The notes: generated by a model from the letters alone, not told the origin. A stretch of DNA of 64,000 nucleotides from ELB16-189 sp018266435 (GCA_030123525.1 CP126125.1:1860001-1924000); one strand, 5' to 3'. Shown: positions 44,034-53,140, counted from the first letter of the stretch. Numbers and translations are program-made.

Positions 44034-44522
44034 TTAATTAATAGTGCCGGTACCGGCACGTGCTACTTGCCCGTCTTCACTGGATTTTGCTCCTGACACA
44101 CCGATGGCTCCGATTATTTTTCCGTTGAGCAGAATCAACTCGCCACCTTCCAGAGGCGTGATATTGGGCACAGCAAGCAGGCGAAGGCCAATGCCACCAC
44201 CTGCCACGGCTTCTTCCAAAGACTTAGCAGGGCGTTTAAAATTATTGGCTGTAATAGCTTTGCCGATGGCAACATCAATGGAGCCTAACTGTGTGTTATC
44301 CATTTTTTTAAACAACACCAGTTTGCCACCGGTATCGACAATCGCAATGGCCATCAGCCAGTTGTTTTTGTTGGCTTCTTGCAGAGCAGCAGCCATTACT
44401 TTTTCGGCTTGAGCTAACTTTATGGATTCGCCATACACAAGCGGAGCAGCAGCCGGATGGTTCTGGGCAAGTGCAGGAACGGTCAATGCCGCCATGCCAA
44501 TTACGAGAGAAAGAGTGGTCAT
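44034..44522 (-). CDS. Secreted GlcG/HbpS-family protein
   Basis: A 162-residue protein with an Ala-rich signal peptide (cut after ALAQ) and one GlcG/HbpS domain: AIAIVDTGGKLVLFKKMD near 57-74, then the KAITANNFKRP segment and the C-terminal GGELILLNGKIIGAIGVSGA. Members bind heme or act as small cofactor-binding accessory proteins; HbpS is an extracellular heme-binding partner of a sensor kinase. No sensor is next to it here. It likely shares a transcript with the downstream amidohydrolase. Confidence 0.85.
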   Translation of the reverse strand: MTTLSLVIGMAALTVPALAQNHPAAAPLVYGESIKLAQAEKVMAAALQEANKNNWLMAIAIVDTGGKLVLFKKMDNTQLGSIDVAIGKAITANNFKRPAKSLEEAVAGGGIGLRLLAVPNITPLEGGELILLNGKIIGAIGVSGAKSSEDGQVARAGTGTIN

Positions 44523-44630
44523 GGTTGAAATGAATTTTAGTCATCAATGTTACTTTAAAATCTCAACAAGATCAACGAGAATTTATACAATGGTAATCTT
44601 GTGTTTTAAGTCTTGTATCTTTCGGCTGCA

Positions 44631-45242
44631 ATGAACTTTCTCGCGCATCTTTACTTGTCAGGAATGGATCGGAAGATCACCGTTGGAAATTTTATTGGTG
44701 ATTTTGTAAAGGGAAAAAACCTGGAAGAACAAGTGGGAAAAGAAATAGCCAGGGGAATCCAGTTGCATCGCGAAATTGATTGGTTTACTGACCGCCACCC
44801 GGTGGTGAGGCAAAGCAAAGAACGCCTTCGCGGAAAATACCGTCATTACTCCGGGGTGATTGTCGATATTTTCTACGATCATTTTTTAGCCAAAAACTGG
44901 AACCGCTATTCCAATCAGCTTCTCCCAGATTTTGCCGAAGCATGTTATACATTGATTGAAGATCATCATACTACTTTGCCGGAAGAAGTGAAATACATGA
45001 TGCCGTATATGATCAAGGGAAATTGGTTAGTGAATTATGCCTGGCTAGAGGGCATCCAGCGGGCACTGAGTGGCATGGCGCGAAGAACAAAATTTGAATC
45101 GAAGATGGAAGAATCCGTCACTGACTTAAAAGACCACTATTCAGATTTTGAAAATGAATTTTTTTTATTTTTTCCTGAGTTAAAAAAAATGTGCGACCAA
45201 TGGCTGGATATTCATGCTTCTCATGGAAATCATTTTCTTTGA
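44631..45242 (+). CDS. acpH: Acyl-carrier-protein phosphodiesterase-like protein (DUF479)
   Basis: The ATG at 44,631 gives 203 residues opening with MNFLAHLYLS, the conserved start of AcpH; an in-frame TTG at 44,613 is less likely. GNFIGDFVKG near 22-31, IQLHREIDWFTDRHP near 47-61 and IFYDHFLAKNW near 80-90 carry the HD-like metal-binding residues of the family. AcpH removes the phosphopantetheine arm from acyl carrier protein. No neighbour supports or contradicts the role. Confidence 0.88.
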   Translation: MNFLAHLYLSGMDRKITVGNFIGDFVKGKNLEEQVGKEIARGIQLHREIDWFTDRHPVVRQSKERLRGKYRHYSGVIVDIFYDHFLAKNWNRYSNQLLPDFAEACYTLIEDHHTTLPEEVKYMMPYMIKGNWLVNYAWLEGIQRALSGMARRTKFESKMEESVTDLKDHYSDFENEFFLFFPELKKMCDQWLDIHASHGNHFL

Positions 45243-45273
45243 TAACTTTAAGCACACATTAACCTAAAACTAT

Positions 45274-46206
45274 ATGGAAATCATAATTGTTATCGTATTT
45301 TTCTTTGTCTTTATCAGTTTGTTTACCCTGTTTGTCACGGTCAAGCAAGGTACAATTGCTGTCACTACTGTTTTTGGGAAATACAAACGCATTATGCGGC
45401 CCGGGCTGAATATGAAAACGCCCTTCATTGAAAAAACACACTCGCGTATCTCCATCCAAAACCGGTCGGTAGAGTTAGAGTTTCAGGCTACCACGCAAGA
45501 TCAGGCCAATGTCAATTTCAAGGCTATGCTTCTTTTTGCGGTACTTAATCAAGAAGAAGAGACGATCAAAAATGTGGCGTTTAAATTTTTAGATTACAAA
45601 AGTTTGATGACCGCTTTGACGCGCACCATCGAGGGGTCCATCCGCAGTTTTGTGGCCACAAAAAAACAATCGGAAATACTTTCACTCCGCACGGAGATTG
45701 TACACGAAGTAAAACAACAGCTTGACCATACGCTGGAAGGTTGGGGCTATCATTTAATTGATTTGCAATTGAATGATATTGCATTTGATGAAACCATCAT
45801 GAAGTCAATGGCCAAAGTAGTTGCCTCAAATAACCTGCGCGCGGCCGCGGAGAATGAAGGGCAGGCTTTACTAATTACTAAAACCAAAGCAGCAGAGGCA
45901 GACGGTAATGCAATTAAAATAGCAGCCGAAGCTGAGAAAATAGCCGCACAGTTGCGCGGCCAGGGTGTGGCCTTGTTTCGCGAAGAAGTGGCCAAGGGTA
46001 TGTCGCAAGCGGCCAAAGAAATGCAGGCATCTAACCTCGATGCTTCATTTATCCTCTTTGCCATGTGGACGGAATCGCTCCGCCATTTTGCTGAAAACGG
46101 AAAGGGCAATACTATTTTTTTAGATGGCTCTACCGATAGTATGAAACGCACCATGCAAGAACTGATGTCAATTACCAAGGGACATAGCTCAAACACAGGC
46201 AGCTAA
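45274..46206 (+). CDS. SPFH/band-7 family membrane protein
   Basis: A 310-residue protein with an N-terminal membrane helix (about 2-22, IIIVIVFFFVFISLFTLFV), an SPFH domain (about 23-190, with VKQGTIAVTTVFGKY and the GWGYHLIDLQLNDIAFD end motif) and an Ala/Glu-rich coiled coil (190-260). It resembles stomatin/slipin-type scaffolds that oligomerise at the membrane. No NfeD partner is adjacent. It starts 31 bases after acpH and is followed at 11 bases by murF. Confidence 0.85.
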   Translation: MEIIIVIVFFFVFISLFTLFVTVKQGTIAVTTVFGKYKRIMRPGLNMKTPFIEKTHSRISIQNRSVELEFQATTQDQANVNFKAMLLFAVLNQEEETIKNVAFKFLDYKSLMTALTRTIEGSIRSFVATKKQSEILSLRTEIVHEVKQQLDHTLEGWGYHLIDLQLNDIAFDETIMKSMAKVVASNNLRAAAENEGQALLITKTKAAEADGNAIKIAAEAEKIAAQLRGQGVALFREEVAKGMSQAAKEMQASNLDASFILFAMWTESLRHFAENGKGNTIFLDGSTDSMKRTMQELMSITKGHSSNTGS

Positions 46207-46217
46207 CAATCTGCCCA

Positions 46218-47504
46218 ATGATTTCAATTGAACAGGTATATGAGGTGTACAAAACGTGTGGCTCCGTTTGCACCGATACCCGCAAGATTATTCCCGGATC
46301 AATTTTCTTCGCCTTAAAAGGTCCTAATTTTAACGCTAATACATTTGCTGCTGAAGCCTTGCAAAAAGGAGCAGCCTATGCTATAATTGATGACCCGGTT
46401 TTTGCTACTAATAATCGTTGCGTGTTGGTAGATGATGGGCTAAGCACATTGCAACAACTGGCCCGCTACCATCGCAACCAACTGAAAATTCCGGTAATCG
46501 GATTGACCGGTTCAAACGGCAAAACAACCAGCAAAGAATTGTTGAATGTGGTGTTGCAAACAAAATACAAAACATTTGCCACGCAGGGTAATTTGAACAA
46601 CCACATTGGTGTACCAATTTCTGTTTTATCAATCAAACCTGATACAGAGATTGCTGTCATTGAAATGGGAGCCAACCGTGTGGGAGACATTCACGAGCTG
46701 GTTAATATCTGCTGCCCTACGCATGGCTTTATTACTAACATTGGTAAGGCACACATTGGTACGTTTGGCGGATTTGAAAATATCGTCAAAGAAAAATCTG
46801 AACTGTACCGGTATTTAGCCAAACATAACGGACAGGTATTTATCAACTCGCATGATTCAATACTTAAAAGTATGGCCGGCTGGTTTAAGTCACCGTTGTT
46901 ATATTCTTCCAAAGGCGATTATTTTTTTGCTGAATTAATTTCAGCAGATCCTTTTATCAAGTATAAGGCTGAACAAGGCGAAGAAGTACAAACCCAGTTG
47001 TTGGGGGCTTATAATTTTGATAACATCTCTTCGGCACTGTGCATTGGAAAATTTTTTGGAATAGAGATGAAAGCAGCTAACCGGGCGATTGCGCACTACA
47101 AACCCGAGAACATGCGCTCACAGGTTTTTAAAAAAGAAACCAACACCATCATACTTGATGCCTACAATGCTAACCCCAGTTCGATGAAAGCAGCCATAGA
47201 AAATCTGTCGCTGATGCACGCCCCAAACAAAGTGGTGATCTTGGGCGATATGTTCGAGTTAGAAAACGAAGCGGCCGAAGAACATCGGCTGATCGGTCAG
47301 TTACTTCGCGAAAAAAACATTCAACGTATTTATTTGGTTGGATCGTTGTTTAAATCGGCAATACCTGAAATTCCATTCGCTAACTATTTTAAAACAAAAG
47401 AAGAGTTGGCTGCCGAACTGAAAAGAACACCGATTACCCACTCCACCATTTTAGTAAAAGCTTCGCGGGGTATTGGGCTGGAATCAATTATTGAATTTCT
47501 ATAA
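46218..47504 (+). CDS. murF: UDP-MurNAc-tripeptide--D-alanyl-D-alanine ligase
   Basis: MurF completes the UDP-MurNAc-pentapeptide by adding D-Ala-D-Ala. The 428-residue protein has DTRKIIPGSIFFALKG near 19-34, the P-loop TGSNGKTT near 96-103 and YNANPSSM near 315-322, all MurF signatures. It lies about 29 kb from the dcw cluster, which lacks murF, and probably supplies this step for the whole pathway. It starts 11 bases after the SPFH gene, so the two may share a transcript. Confidence 0.95.
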   Translation: MISIEQVYEVYKTCGSVCTDTRKIIPGSIFFALKGPNFNANTFAAEALQKGAAYAIIDDPVFATNNRCVLVDDGLSTLQQLARYHRNQLKIPVIGLTGSNGKTTSKELLNVVLQTKYKTFATQGNLNNHIGVPISVLSIKPDTEIAVIEMGANRVGDIHELVNICCPTHGFITNIGKAHIGTFGGFENIVKEKSELYRYLAKHNGQVFINSHDSILKSMAGWFKSPLLYSSKGDYFFAELISADPFIKYKAEQGEEVQTQLLGAYNFDNISSALCIGKFFGIEMKAANRAIAHYKPENMRSQVFKKETNTIILDAYNANPSSMKAAIENLSLMHAPNKVVILGDMFELENEAAEEHRLIGQLLREKNIQRIYLVGSLFKSAIPEIPFANYFKTKEELAAELKRTPITHSTILVKASRGIGLESIIEFL

Positions 47505-47524
47505 CTATTTTTATTTAAAATGAC

Positions 47525-48181
47525 ATGAGAAAAATTCTTCAATTTCTTAAAGCTATCGCTAAGAATAACAACCGCGAGTGGTTTGAAAAAAATAAACCGG
47601 TTTATCTTGAAGCAAAAAATGAATTTGAAGATTTTTTGGAAGAGTTACATAGTGAGTTGTTGAAGTTTGACGGAAGTCTGTCAAACCTTAATCCGCGAAA
47701 AATGGGTTTTCGCATTTACCGTGATGTGCGTTTCAGTAAAGACAAGAGACCTTATAAAATAAACATGGGCGCAGGCTTTTCTCCGAAAGGTAAAATGGAA
47801 CAAGAGCCGGGATATTATATTCACCTGGAGCCCGGCAATAAAAATTTTGTAGCGGGTGGCATCTACATGCCTAATCCCGAAAACTTAGCTAAAATCAGGC
47901 AAGAGATTGATTACAACTCCAATGCTTTGCTTAAAATTTTGAACGATAAAACATTTAAAAAGCAGTTTGGTGGGCTGTCGGATTGGGATCGTTTGAAGAC
48001 TGCCCCCAAAGGGTACCCCAAAGATCATCCGCAAGTTGAGTTATTAAAGAATAAGAGTTTTGTGGTTTCGCATCCGTTTACCGATACTGAAGTGAAAACT
48101 CCTATGTTTGCCAAAAAGGTAGCTTTGGTTTGCCGGAACATTAAAAAACTGAATGATTACCTAAGTGAGGCAATTGCCTGA
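47525..48181 (+). CDS. DUF2461 / TIGR02453 family protein
   Basis: A 218-residue cytoplasmic protein. FLKAIAKNNNREWFEKNK near 7-24, FRIYRDVRFSKDKRPYK near 61-77 and YYIHLEPGNKNFVAGGIYMP near 97-116 are the conserved blocks of this family, which is widespread in Bacteroidota and also found in fungi. Function is unknown. It follows murF by 20 bases. Confidence 0.88.
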   Translation: MRKILQFLKAIAKNNNREWFEKNKPVYLEAKNEFEDFLEELHSELLKFDGSLSNLNPRKMGFRIYRDVRFSKDKRPYKINMGAGFSPKGKMEQEPGYYIHLEPGNKNFVAGGIYMPNPENLAKIRQEIDYNSNALLKILNDKTFKKQFGGLSDWDRLKTAPKGYPKDHPQVELLKNKSFVVSHPFTDTEVKTPMFAKKVALVCRNIKKLNDYLSEAIA

Positions 48182-48265
48182 TCAACTTAGGTTCGAGGGT
48201 CAAGATTAAAAATGGGTGGTGTCAAAATTCTATTTTGAATTTAAAAACAGCTGAAGTCAGCACCC

Positions 48266-48286
48266 GTACCTGCCTGCGGCAGGTAC
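48266..48286. repeat. Perfect short palindrome (CCTGCC/GGCAGG type)
   Basis: GTACCTGCC and GGCAGGTAC flank a three-base loop, with further weak GTCAGC/GCTGAT pairing outside. It could act as a repeated extragenic palindrome or end the murF-DUF2461 transcript, although no T-run follows. Confidence 0.5.
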
Positions 48287-48318
48287 ACACCGCTGATTCT
48301 ATACAGAAGAATATTTAG

Positions 48319-48400
48319 TGCCGAAGGCGGGACTCGAACCCGCACAGCTTGCGCCACACGCCCCTGAAACGTGCGTGTCTACCAATTTCACCACTTCGGC
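48319..48400 (-). tRNA. tRNA-Leu (anticodon CAG)
   Basis: On the minus strand an 82-base class II tRNA folds with acceptor GCCGAAG/CTTCGGC and discriminator A, a D-arm with GGTAGACAC, anticodon stem CACGT/GCGTG with loop TTCAGGG, a long variable arm and T-loop GGTTCGAGTCC. The 3' CCA is not encoded. Confidence 0.95.
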
Positions 48401-48445
48401 ATATTCATTCAATGCTCAACATTTCAAATTTTGAATCTACGTTGG

Positions 48446-48527
48446 TGCCCAGGACTGGACTCGAACCAGCACACCTTGCGGCACTACCCCCTCAAAGTAG
48501 CGTGTCTACCAATTTCACCACCTGGGC
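48446..48527 (-). tRNA. tRNA-Leu (anticodon GAG)
   Basis: An 82-base class II tRNA, minus strand: acceptor GCCCAGG/CCTGGGC, discriminator A, anticodon stem CTACT/GGTAG with loop TTGAGGG, long variable arm, T-loop GGTTCGAGTCC. It is 45 bases upstream of the CAG isoacceptor and probably cotranscribed with it. CCA is not encoded. Confidence 0.95.
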
Positions 48528-48584
48528 CAAAGTCAAAGAATATCAAGGGACGGCAAAAGTAGTACGATTTTAATACTTTACCAA

Positions 48585-49037
48585 TCAGCGAAGCACAGCT
48601 TTTTTCTTAGGCGCTTTTTGTGCAAGGTATTGCAGCATACGTGCATATTCGGTATGCTCTTTTTGTCCTATGTCAATCTTTTTCCCATCTGTAAACTTGA
48701 ATTGCAATTCTTTATATTCTGAATTCTTGCCCGTCTTAACTTTGTTTTCTACCCACCACTCCAAGTCGCTCAGCGTATATTTTTTGCTTTGGCGCATAAC
48801 GGGGTAATCAACCTGGATTTTATTATCGCCCATGCGGATGATTTTATATCGAATGAAAATCCGGTACAACACATAAAATCCTATTGGGGTGAGTAGCGCT
48901 ACAACAACAAAATTGTACCAAGCCGTGAACGTGCCGTGCAAAATGGAAATCAGGTTCATGCCCACCACTACGGCTGTGATAACCAGAAAAATAACAAATG
49001 ACACTACGGTGCCGGTGCGGGGTTTTGAGGTAATCAA
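48585..49037 (-). CDS. Two-helix membrane protein with PH-like cytoplasmic domain
   Basis: A 150-residue protein with two membrane helices (about 11-33 and 42-60) and a beta-rich C-terminal domain (KIIRMGDNKIQVDYPVMRQS to KIDIGQKEHTEYA) resembling bacterial PH-like domains. Function unknown. The only start before the first helix is a TTG at 49,037; the frame is open upstream into the tRNA gene. It is cotranscribed in position with the tRNA genes on both sides. Confidence 0.65.
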   Translation of the reverse strand: MITSKPRTGTVVSFVIFLVITAVVVGMNLISILHGTFTAWYNFVVVALLTPIGFYVLYRIFIRYKIIRMGDNKIQVDYPVMRQSKKYTLSDLEWWVENKVKTGKNSEYKELQFKFTDGKKIDIGQKEHTEYARMLQYLAQKAPKKKAVLR

Positions 49038-49056
49038 AAGCAGGATATTATGTGAG

Positions 49057-49128
49057 AGCCGAGAATGGGATTTGAACCCACGACCTGCTGATTACGAATC
49101 AGCTGCTCTACCCCTGAGCTACCTCGGC
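49057..49128 (-). tRNA. tRNA-Thr (anticodon CGT)
   Basis: A 72-base tRNA on the minus strand: acceptor GCCGAGG/TCTCGGC (one G-T pair), discriminator T, D-arm GCTC/GAGC, anticodon stem GCTGA/TCAGC with loop TTCGTAA, T-arm GTGGG/CCCAT. CCA is not encoded. U73 fits threonine identity. Confidence 0.93.
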
Positions 49129-49234
49129 AAATTTGTTAGGCAAGCAGGCAATCTCTTGTTTTACCTGATGAGCCACGTTAACAGAAAAAATTTTTCAAAG
49201 GTAAAATTAATTCTAAAAAGTATAAATTGGGGCA

Positions 49235-49669
49235 ATGCTGTCAAAGAAGTGTAAATACGCTATTCATGCACTGGTTTACCTGGCCGAAAAATATCAGGAA
49301 GGCCCCGTTCATATTCAAGAGATAGCTGAAAAAAAACACATTCCTAAAAAATTTTTAGAAGCCATATTACTCGAACTGCGCAAGGCAAAAGTATTGGGTA
49401 GCAAAAAAGGTAAGGGCGGAGGATACTACCTCGACCAAAAACCCACAGCCATCAACCTGATGGATATCATCAGGCTGATGGATGGCGCCATTGCCATGCT
49501 GCCATGTGTCAGCCTGAATTATTATGAACCATGCGAGGAGTGCCGAAACGAAAAAGCTTGTGGCATACGCGAGGCATTCATTAAAGTACGCGATGAAACC
49601 CTTCAGGTATTGGGTGGCAGCACCCTTGATAAAATTTTGAAACGAGAGAAATCGCTCGCTATAAAATAA
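49235..49669 (+). CDS. Rrf2-family transcriptional regulator with four-cysteine cluster
   Basis: A 144-residue winged-helix protein of the Rrf2 family, starting MLSKKCKYAIHALVYLA. The wing KKGKGGGYYL near 57-66 is typical. Four cysteines at 91, 100, 103 and 109 (PCV, PCEECR, ACG) are placed like the cluster-binding or redox cysteines of IscR/NsrR-type members. A peroxiredoxin gene follows at 61 bases, and the space between contains a dyad suited to this regulator. A redox-sensing role over the peroxiredoxin is inferred. Confidence 0.87.
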   Translation: MLSKKCKYAIHALVYLAEKYQEGPVHIQEIAEKKHIPKKFLEAILLELRKAKVLGSKKGKGGGYYLDQKPTAINLMDIIRLMDGAIAMLPCVSLNYYEPCEECRNEKACGIREAFIKVRDETLQVLGGSTLDKILKREKSLAIK

Positions 49670-49682
49670 TTTTATCATTTAT

Positions 49683-49713
49683 CTACTAAATCAGTAGACT
49701 TTAAATATATTTG
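49683..49713 (+). promoter_or_regulatory. Peroxiredoxin promoter with candidate Rrf2 operator
   Basis: A perfect dyad CTACT-AAATC-AGTAG (49,683-49,697) lies just upstream of an exact -7 box TATATTTG (49,706-49,713), 17 bases before the peroxiredoxin ATG. Binding to the dyad would cover the region between -33 and -7. Confidence 0.6.
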
Positions 49714-49730
49714 CAAAAAAATATAAAATT

Positions 49731-50369
49731 ATGGCAGTACGATTAGGAGATGTAGCCCCGGATTTTCAAGCAGAAACCTCGGTGGGTAAAATCAATTTTC
49801 ATGAGTGGCTCGGCAATGGATGGGGCGTGTTGTTTTCTCATCCGGCAGACTTTACACCGGTATGCACCACTGAATTAGGAGCAGTAGCTAAATTGCGTGC
49901 TGAGTTTGACAAACGCAATGTAAAAGTAGTAGCCCTGAGCACGGATACAGTGGACTCACACAATAAATGGATTGGCGACATAGATGAAACGCAAAAGACC
50001 CATGTTAACTTTCCGATTATAGCCGACCCTGATTTTAAAGTATCCAATTTATACGACATGATTCATCCACAGGTGAGCGACAAGTTTACCGTACGCTCGG
50101 TGTTTGTGATCGGCCCGGATAAAAAAGTGAAACTAACCATTACCTACCCGGCATCTACCGGTAGAAATTTTGACGAAATCCTCCGCGTGATTGACAGCCT
50201 GCAGCTAACGGCCAAATACAGTGTGGCCACCCCGGCCGATTGGAAACAAGGTCAAGATGTTATTATTTCCACAGTCGTGAAAGACGAAGAGATACCCGGC
50301 AAATTTCCGAAGGGATATACGCGCATTAAACCGTACCTGCGCACCACCCCGCAACCTAATTTGAATTGA
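49731..50369 (+). CDS. 1-Cys (Prx6-type) peroxiredoxin
   Basis: A 212-residue peroxiredoxin. The peroxidatic cysteine is C45 in FTPVCTTELG; no other cysteine occurs, so it is a 1-Cys enzyme. Length and the C-terminal GYTRIKPYLRTTP extension match the Prx6 group, which reduces peroxides with an external thiol donor. It is preceded by an Rrf2 regulator and a likely operator, which suggests induction by redox stress. A strong terminator follows. Confidence 0.93.
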   Translation: MAVRLGDVAPDFQAETSVGKINFHEWLGNGWGVLFSHPADFTPVCTTELGAVAKLRAEFDKRNVKVVALSTDTVDSHNKWIGDIDETQKTHVNFPIIADPDFKVSNLYDMIHPQVSDKFTVRSVFVIGPDKKVKLTITYPASTGRNFDEILRVIDSLQLTAKYSVATPADWKQGQDVIISTVVKDEEIPGKFPKGYTRIKPYLRTTPQPNLN

Positions 50370-50373
50370 AACT

Positions 50374-50402
50374 AGCCCCGGATTTTTTTCGGGGCTTTTT
50401 TA
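50374..50402 (+). terminator. Intrinsic terminator after the peroxiredoxin
   Basis: AGCCCCG (50,374-50,380) and CGGGGCT (50,390-50,396) form the stem, followed by a T-run. Confidence 0.9.
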
Positions 50403-50559
50403 TGTGGCACAAAAATGCTGCACATACTCAGTTATTACAGTTGTCTTTTCATTGCCCGGGCATGGGTTAACCGGTAGCAATAGTGAATGGTTATTTTTAA
50501 AAAAGAAGATAAAGAAACAACTTTATGCGGGCAATGCCCCAACCAACTAAAACTGCAAC

Positions 50560-50742
50560 ATGAAAAAAACCTACTTATTGATTACCACAGGCCTGCTGGT
50601 AATGGCTGTAACCCTATGGAATTTTAATATGACCATTAATAACAAAGGACACTATTTCGTTAACGGCATTCTTTGCGGAATTGGAATAAGCCTGATCGCT
50701 TCTCAAATTTTGATCTTAAAAAGATCAAAAGGCAAAGATTGA
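50560..50742 (+). CDS. Small two-helix membrane protein
   Basis: 60 residues: a basic start, two hydrophobic helices (about 5-22 and 34-54) and a Lys-rich end KRSKGKD. It has the features of a real small membrane protein, but I recognise no family. It lies between the peroxiredoxin terminator and the ABC exporter adaptor gene, 61 bases before the latter. Confidence 0.5.
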   Translation: MKKTYLLITTGLLVMAVTLWNFNMTINNKGHYFVNGILCGIGISLIASQILILKRSKGKD

Positions 50743-50803
50743 GAACTACCCCCAAGAGGTAAGAAACGTAGTAACGTACCATTTTGTACCTTGTTTTTTT
50801 GAA

Positions 50804-51877
50804 ATGATGAAATATTTCTTTTTTCTTTTTCTGTTGCTGCTCGGTTGTGGTAGCCGCAGTACACTTCAACCCAAGATAAAGTCGGTAGTAGAGGCAGTAT
50901 ATGCCTCCGGTTTTGTAGTTTCCAAAGACGAATACCAAATTTTTTCGCAAGTAGATGGGTACGTGACAGAAATCCTCGCTCACGAAGGCGACCTGGTAAA
51001 GAAGAATCAAACTATTTTGATTATAGAAGGACAACAACAAACCGCACGCTACCACATTGCCAGAGAAAATTATGAGTTGGCTTTAAAAAATAACCGAAAA
51101 GACTCACCCGTATTGCTCGAGGCAAAAGCAGCCTTGAAAGCAGCCCAATCCAAATTGGCATTTGATTCGCTCAACTACGTACGCTTCGAAAATCTTTGGA
51201 AGAATAATGCCACCAAACAAACTGACTATGACCGCGCCAAACTTTCGTACGACAACTCACAGTCTGACTACCAGTTGCAACACAACCGATATCTTAAAAT
51301 TAAAGATCAGCTGGCAGCAGATTTAGCCACGGCACAAAACAACTTGCGCATCTCTTCCGAAGAATCAGATCGGTATGTAATCAAAAGTAATTTTGACGGG
51401 CGTGTGTATAAAGTTTTAAAAGAAAGGGGAGAGTTGGTGAGGCGAACAGAAGCACTGGCCACCGTGGGGCGTAATGAAGCCTTTTATTTGCAACTGAGTG
51501 TGGATGAATTGGATATTCGAAGGGTGAAAGAAAACCAGAAGATCAAAGTAAAAATTGATGCATACGGTGATAAAATTTTTGAAGCTACCGTTATTAAAAT
51601 ATACCCGATGGTGAACCAGCGCGAGCAGGCCCTGCGCGTAGATGCCGATTTCTCTGAACCATTACCCGATGGTTTTTCGGGGCTTGCCGTAGAGGCTAAC
51701 ATCATCATCCGCGAAAAAGAAAACGCACTTATCATACCTAAATCCTGTTTGCTGCCGGGCGACTCAGTCATGACAGCCGACAAAATAAAAATAAAAGTGA
51801 AGCGCGGCATCGAAACACTGGACGAGGTGGAAATTGTTTCGGGCATTGATGCTCACACCAAATTAATCAGCAAGTAA
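50804..51877 (+). CDS. Periplasmic adaptor (HlyD/MacA-like) lipoprotein of an ABC exporter
   Basis: A 357-residue membrane fusion protein. The N-terminus is a lipoprotein signal with LLLLGCG and Cys15. A biotinyl-lipoyl half-motif (YVTEILAHEGDLVKKNQTIL) near 53-72, a coiled-coil hairpin (about 80-185) rich in Ala, Lys and Gln, and a second lipoyl half plus beta barrel (SNFDGRVYKVLKERGELV) follow. It should link the inner membrane ABC transporter encoded downstream to an outer membrane factor not present here. Its stop shares a base with the permease ATG. Confidence 0.88.
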   Translation: MMKYFFFLFLLLLGCGSRSTLQPKIKSVVEAVYASGFVVSKDEYQIFSQVDGYVTEILAHEGDLVKKNQTILIIEGQQQTARYHIARENYELALKNNRKDSPVLLEAKAALKAAQSKLAFDSLNYVRFENLWKNNATKQTDYDRAKLSYDNSQSDYQLQHNRYLKIKDQLAADLATAQNNLRISSEESDRYVIKSNFDGRVYKVLKERGELVRRTEALATVGRNEAFYLQLSVDELDIRRVKENQKIKVKIDAYGDKIFEATVIKIYPMVNQREQALRVDADFSEPLPDGFSGLAVEANIIIREKENALIIPKSCLLPGDSVMTADKIKIKVKRGIETLDEVEIVSGIDAHTKLISK

Positions 51878-53139
51878 TGGCAGCCAGTGGATTGAAATTA
51901 TCATTTGAAATTGCCCGGGTGCATTTGTTGAGCAAACCCAAACAAACCATAATTGCCATGTTGGGGGTTACGTTTGGTATCGCCATGTTTATTGCGTTGG
52001 TTGGCTTGATGACCGGCCTGAATGATTTTACCGAAGAAATTACCATGACCTCTTCGCCCGATATACACATCTATAAGGATGTAACTGAACCGAGAAAAAC
52101 AATTTTAGAAGAACTATGGCCAAACGTGCTGGTGTCGGTACATAGTCAAAAACCAAAAAATGAAATGACCAAAGTACGCAATGCCAGCCGCATCGTGGAG
52201 ATCATTCGCAAAAACAGTTTGGTACGCGGGGTGGCACCAGCACTTTCGTCACAAGTATTTTACAACTACGGCCCGGTACAACTCAACGGCACCATTTTAG
52301 GTGTTGATATTTTACAGGAAGACAAACTTTTTGATCTGAAATCGAAAATGAAAAACGGCCGCATTGAAGAGTTATTGGCCAATCGTGAAGGCATAATTAT
52401 GGGCAGTGGTATTGCCAAAAAACTGGATGTCAAAAAAAATGACCGCGTGGTAATCACCACACCCGAAGGTTACACCATGACCCTTAAAGTAGTGGGTATT
52501 TTTCAAATGGGTATAGGCGTGGTTGATAATGTGCGCAGCTACGCAAACATCAGCACCGTACAAACCATTTTGCAGCAAGATGCCAGTTACATTACCGACA
52601 TCAATATTAAATTGAAAGACCGGCATATTGCCAAAAACGTAGCTCAAGAACTTCAATCAGAACTAAATACCAAAGCCGAAGATTGGGAAACGGCCAATGC
52701 TACCTTTTTAACGGGTGTCATTATCCGCAACATCATCACCTATGCCGTATCGGTAACGTTACTCATTGTGGCAGGCTTTGGTATTTATAATATTTTAAAC
52801 ATGACCATCTATAACAAAATGAAAGACATTGCTATTTTAAAAGCAATGGGGTTTGCCGGTGGAGATGTGAAAAGTATTTTTATTATTCAATCACTGATCA
52901 TCGGGTTGGTCGGTGCAGTAGCCGGGTTAATCATAGGATACGGGTTGTCGGTGGCTATTTCAAAAGCACCTTTTAATGGAGGAGACATTGTAAGCCTGGA
53001 TCATTTTCCAGTCAATTTTGATCCAAAATTTTATGTAATCGGAGTTGTGTTTGGTATAGCCACCACAGCCATAGCAGGCTACATGCCCTCGCGCAAAGCA
53101 TCAAAAATAGACCCGATCGAAATTCTCAGAGGACAGTAG
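51877..53139 (+). CDS. MacB/FtsX-type ABC transporter permease
   Basis: A 420-residue permease with one N-terminal helix (about 23-47), a large extracytoplasmic MacB-PCD-like domain (50-275) and three C-terminal helices of the FtsX domain (about 285-410). NMTIYNKMKDIAILKAMGF near 309-327 and the C-terminal PSRKASKIDPIEILRG are strong family signatures. It lacks a fused ATPase, which is the next gene. Together with the adaptor it forms a tripartite-type exporter, or a lipoprotein-trafficking-like system; substrate unknown. Confidence 0.88.
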   Translation: MAASGLKLSFEIARVHLLSKPKQTIIAMLGVTFGIAMFIALVGLMTGLNDFTEEITMTSSPDIHIYKDVTEPRKTILEELWPNVLVSVHSQKPKNEMTKVRNASRIVEIIRKNSLVRGVAPALSSQVFYNYGPVQLNGTILGVDILQEDKLFDLKSKMKNGRIEELLANREGIIMGSGIAKKLDVKKNDRVVITTPEGYTMTLKVVGIFQMGIGVVDNVRSYANISTVQTILQQDASYITDINIKLKDRHIAKNVAQELQSELNTKAEDWETANATFLTGVIIRNIITYAVSVTLLIVAGFGIYNILNMTIYNKMKDIAILKAMGFAGGDVKSIFIIQSLIIGLVGAVAGLIIGYGLSVAISKAPFNGGDIVSLDHFPVNFDPKFYVIGVVFGIATTAIAGYMPSRKASKIDPIEILRGQ

Positions 53140-53140
53140 C

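Noticed and set aside
48349..48573. ORFs across the two tRNA-Leu genes
   Set aside because: They read through tRNA genes on the opposite strand and are artefacts.
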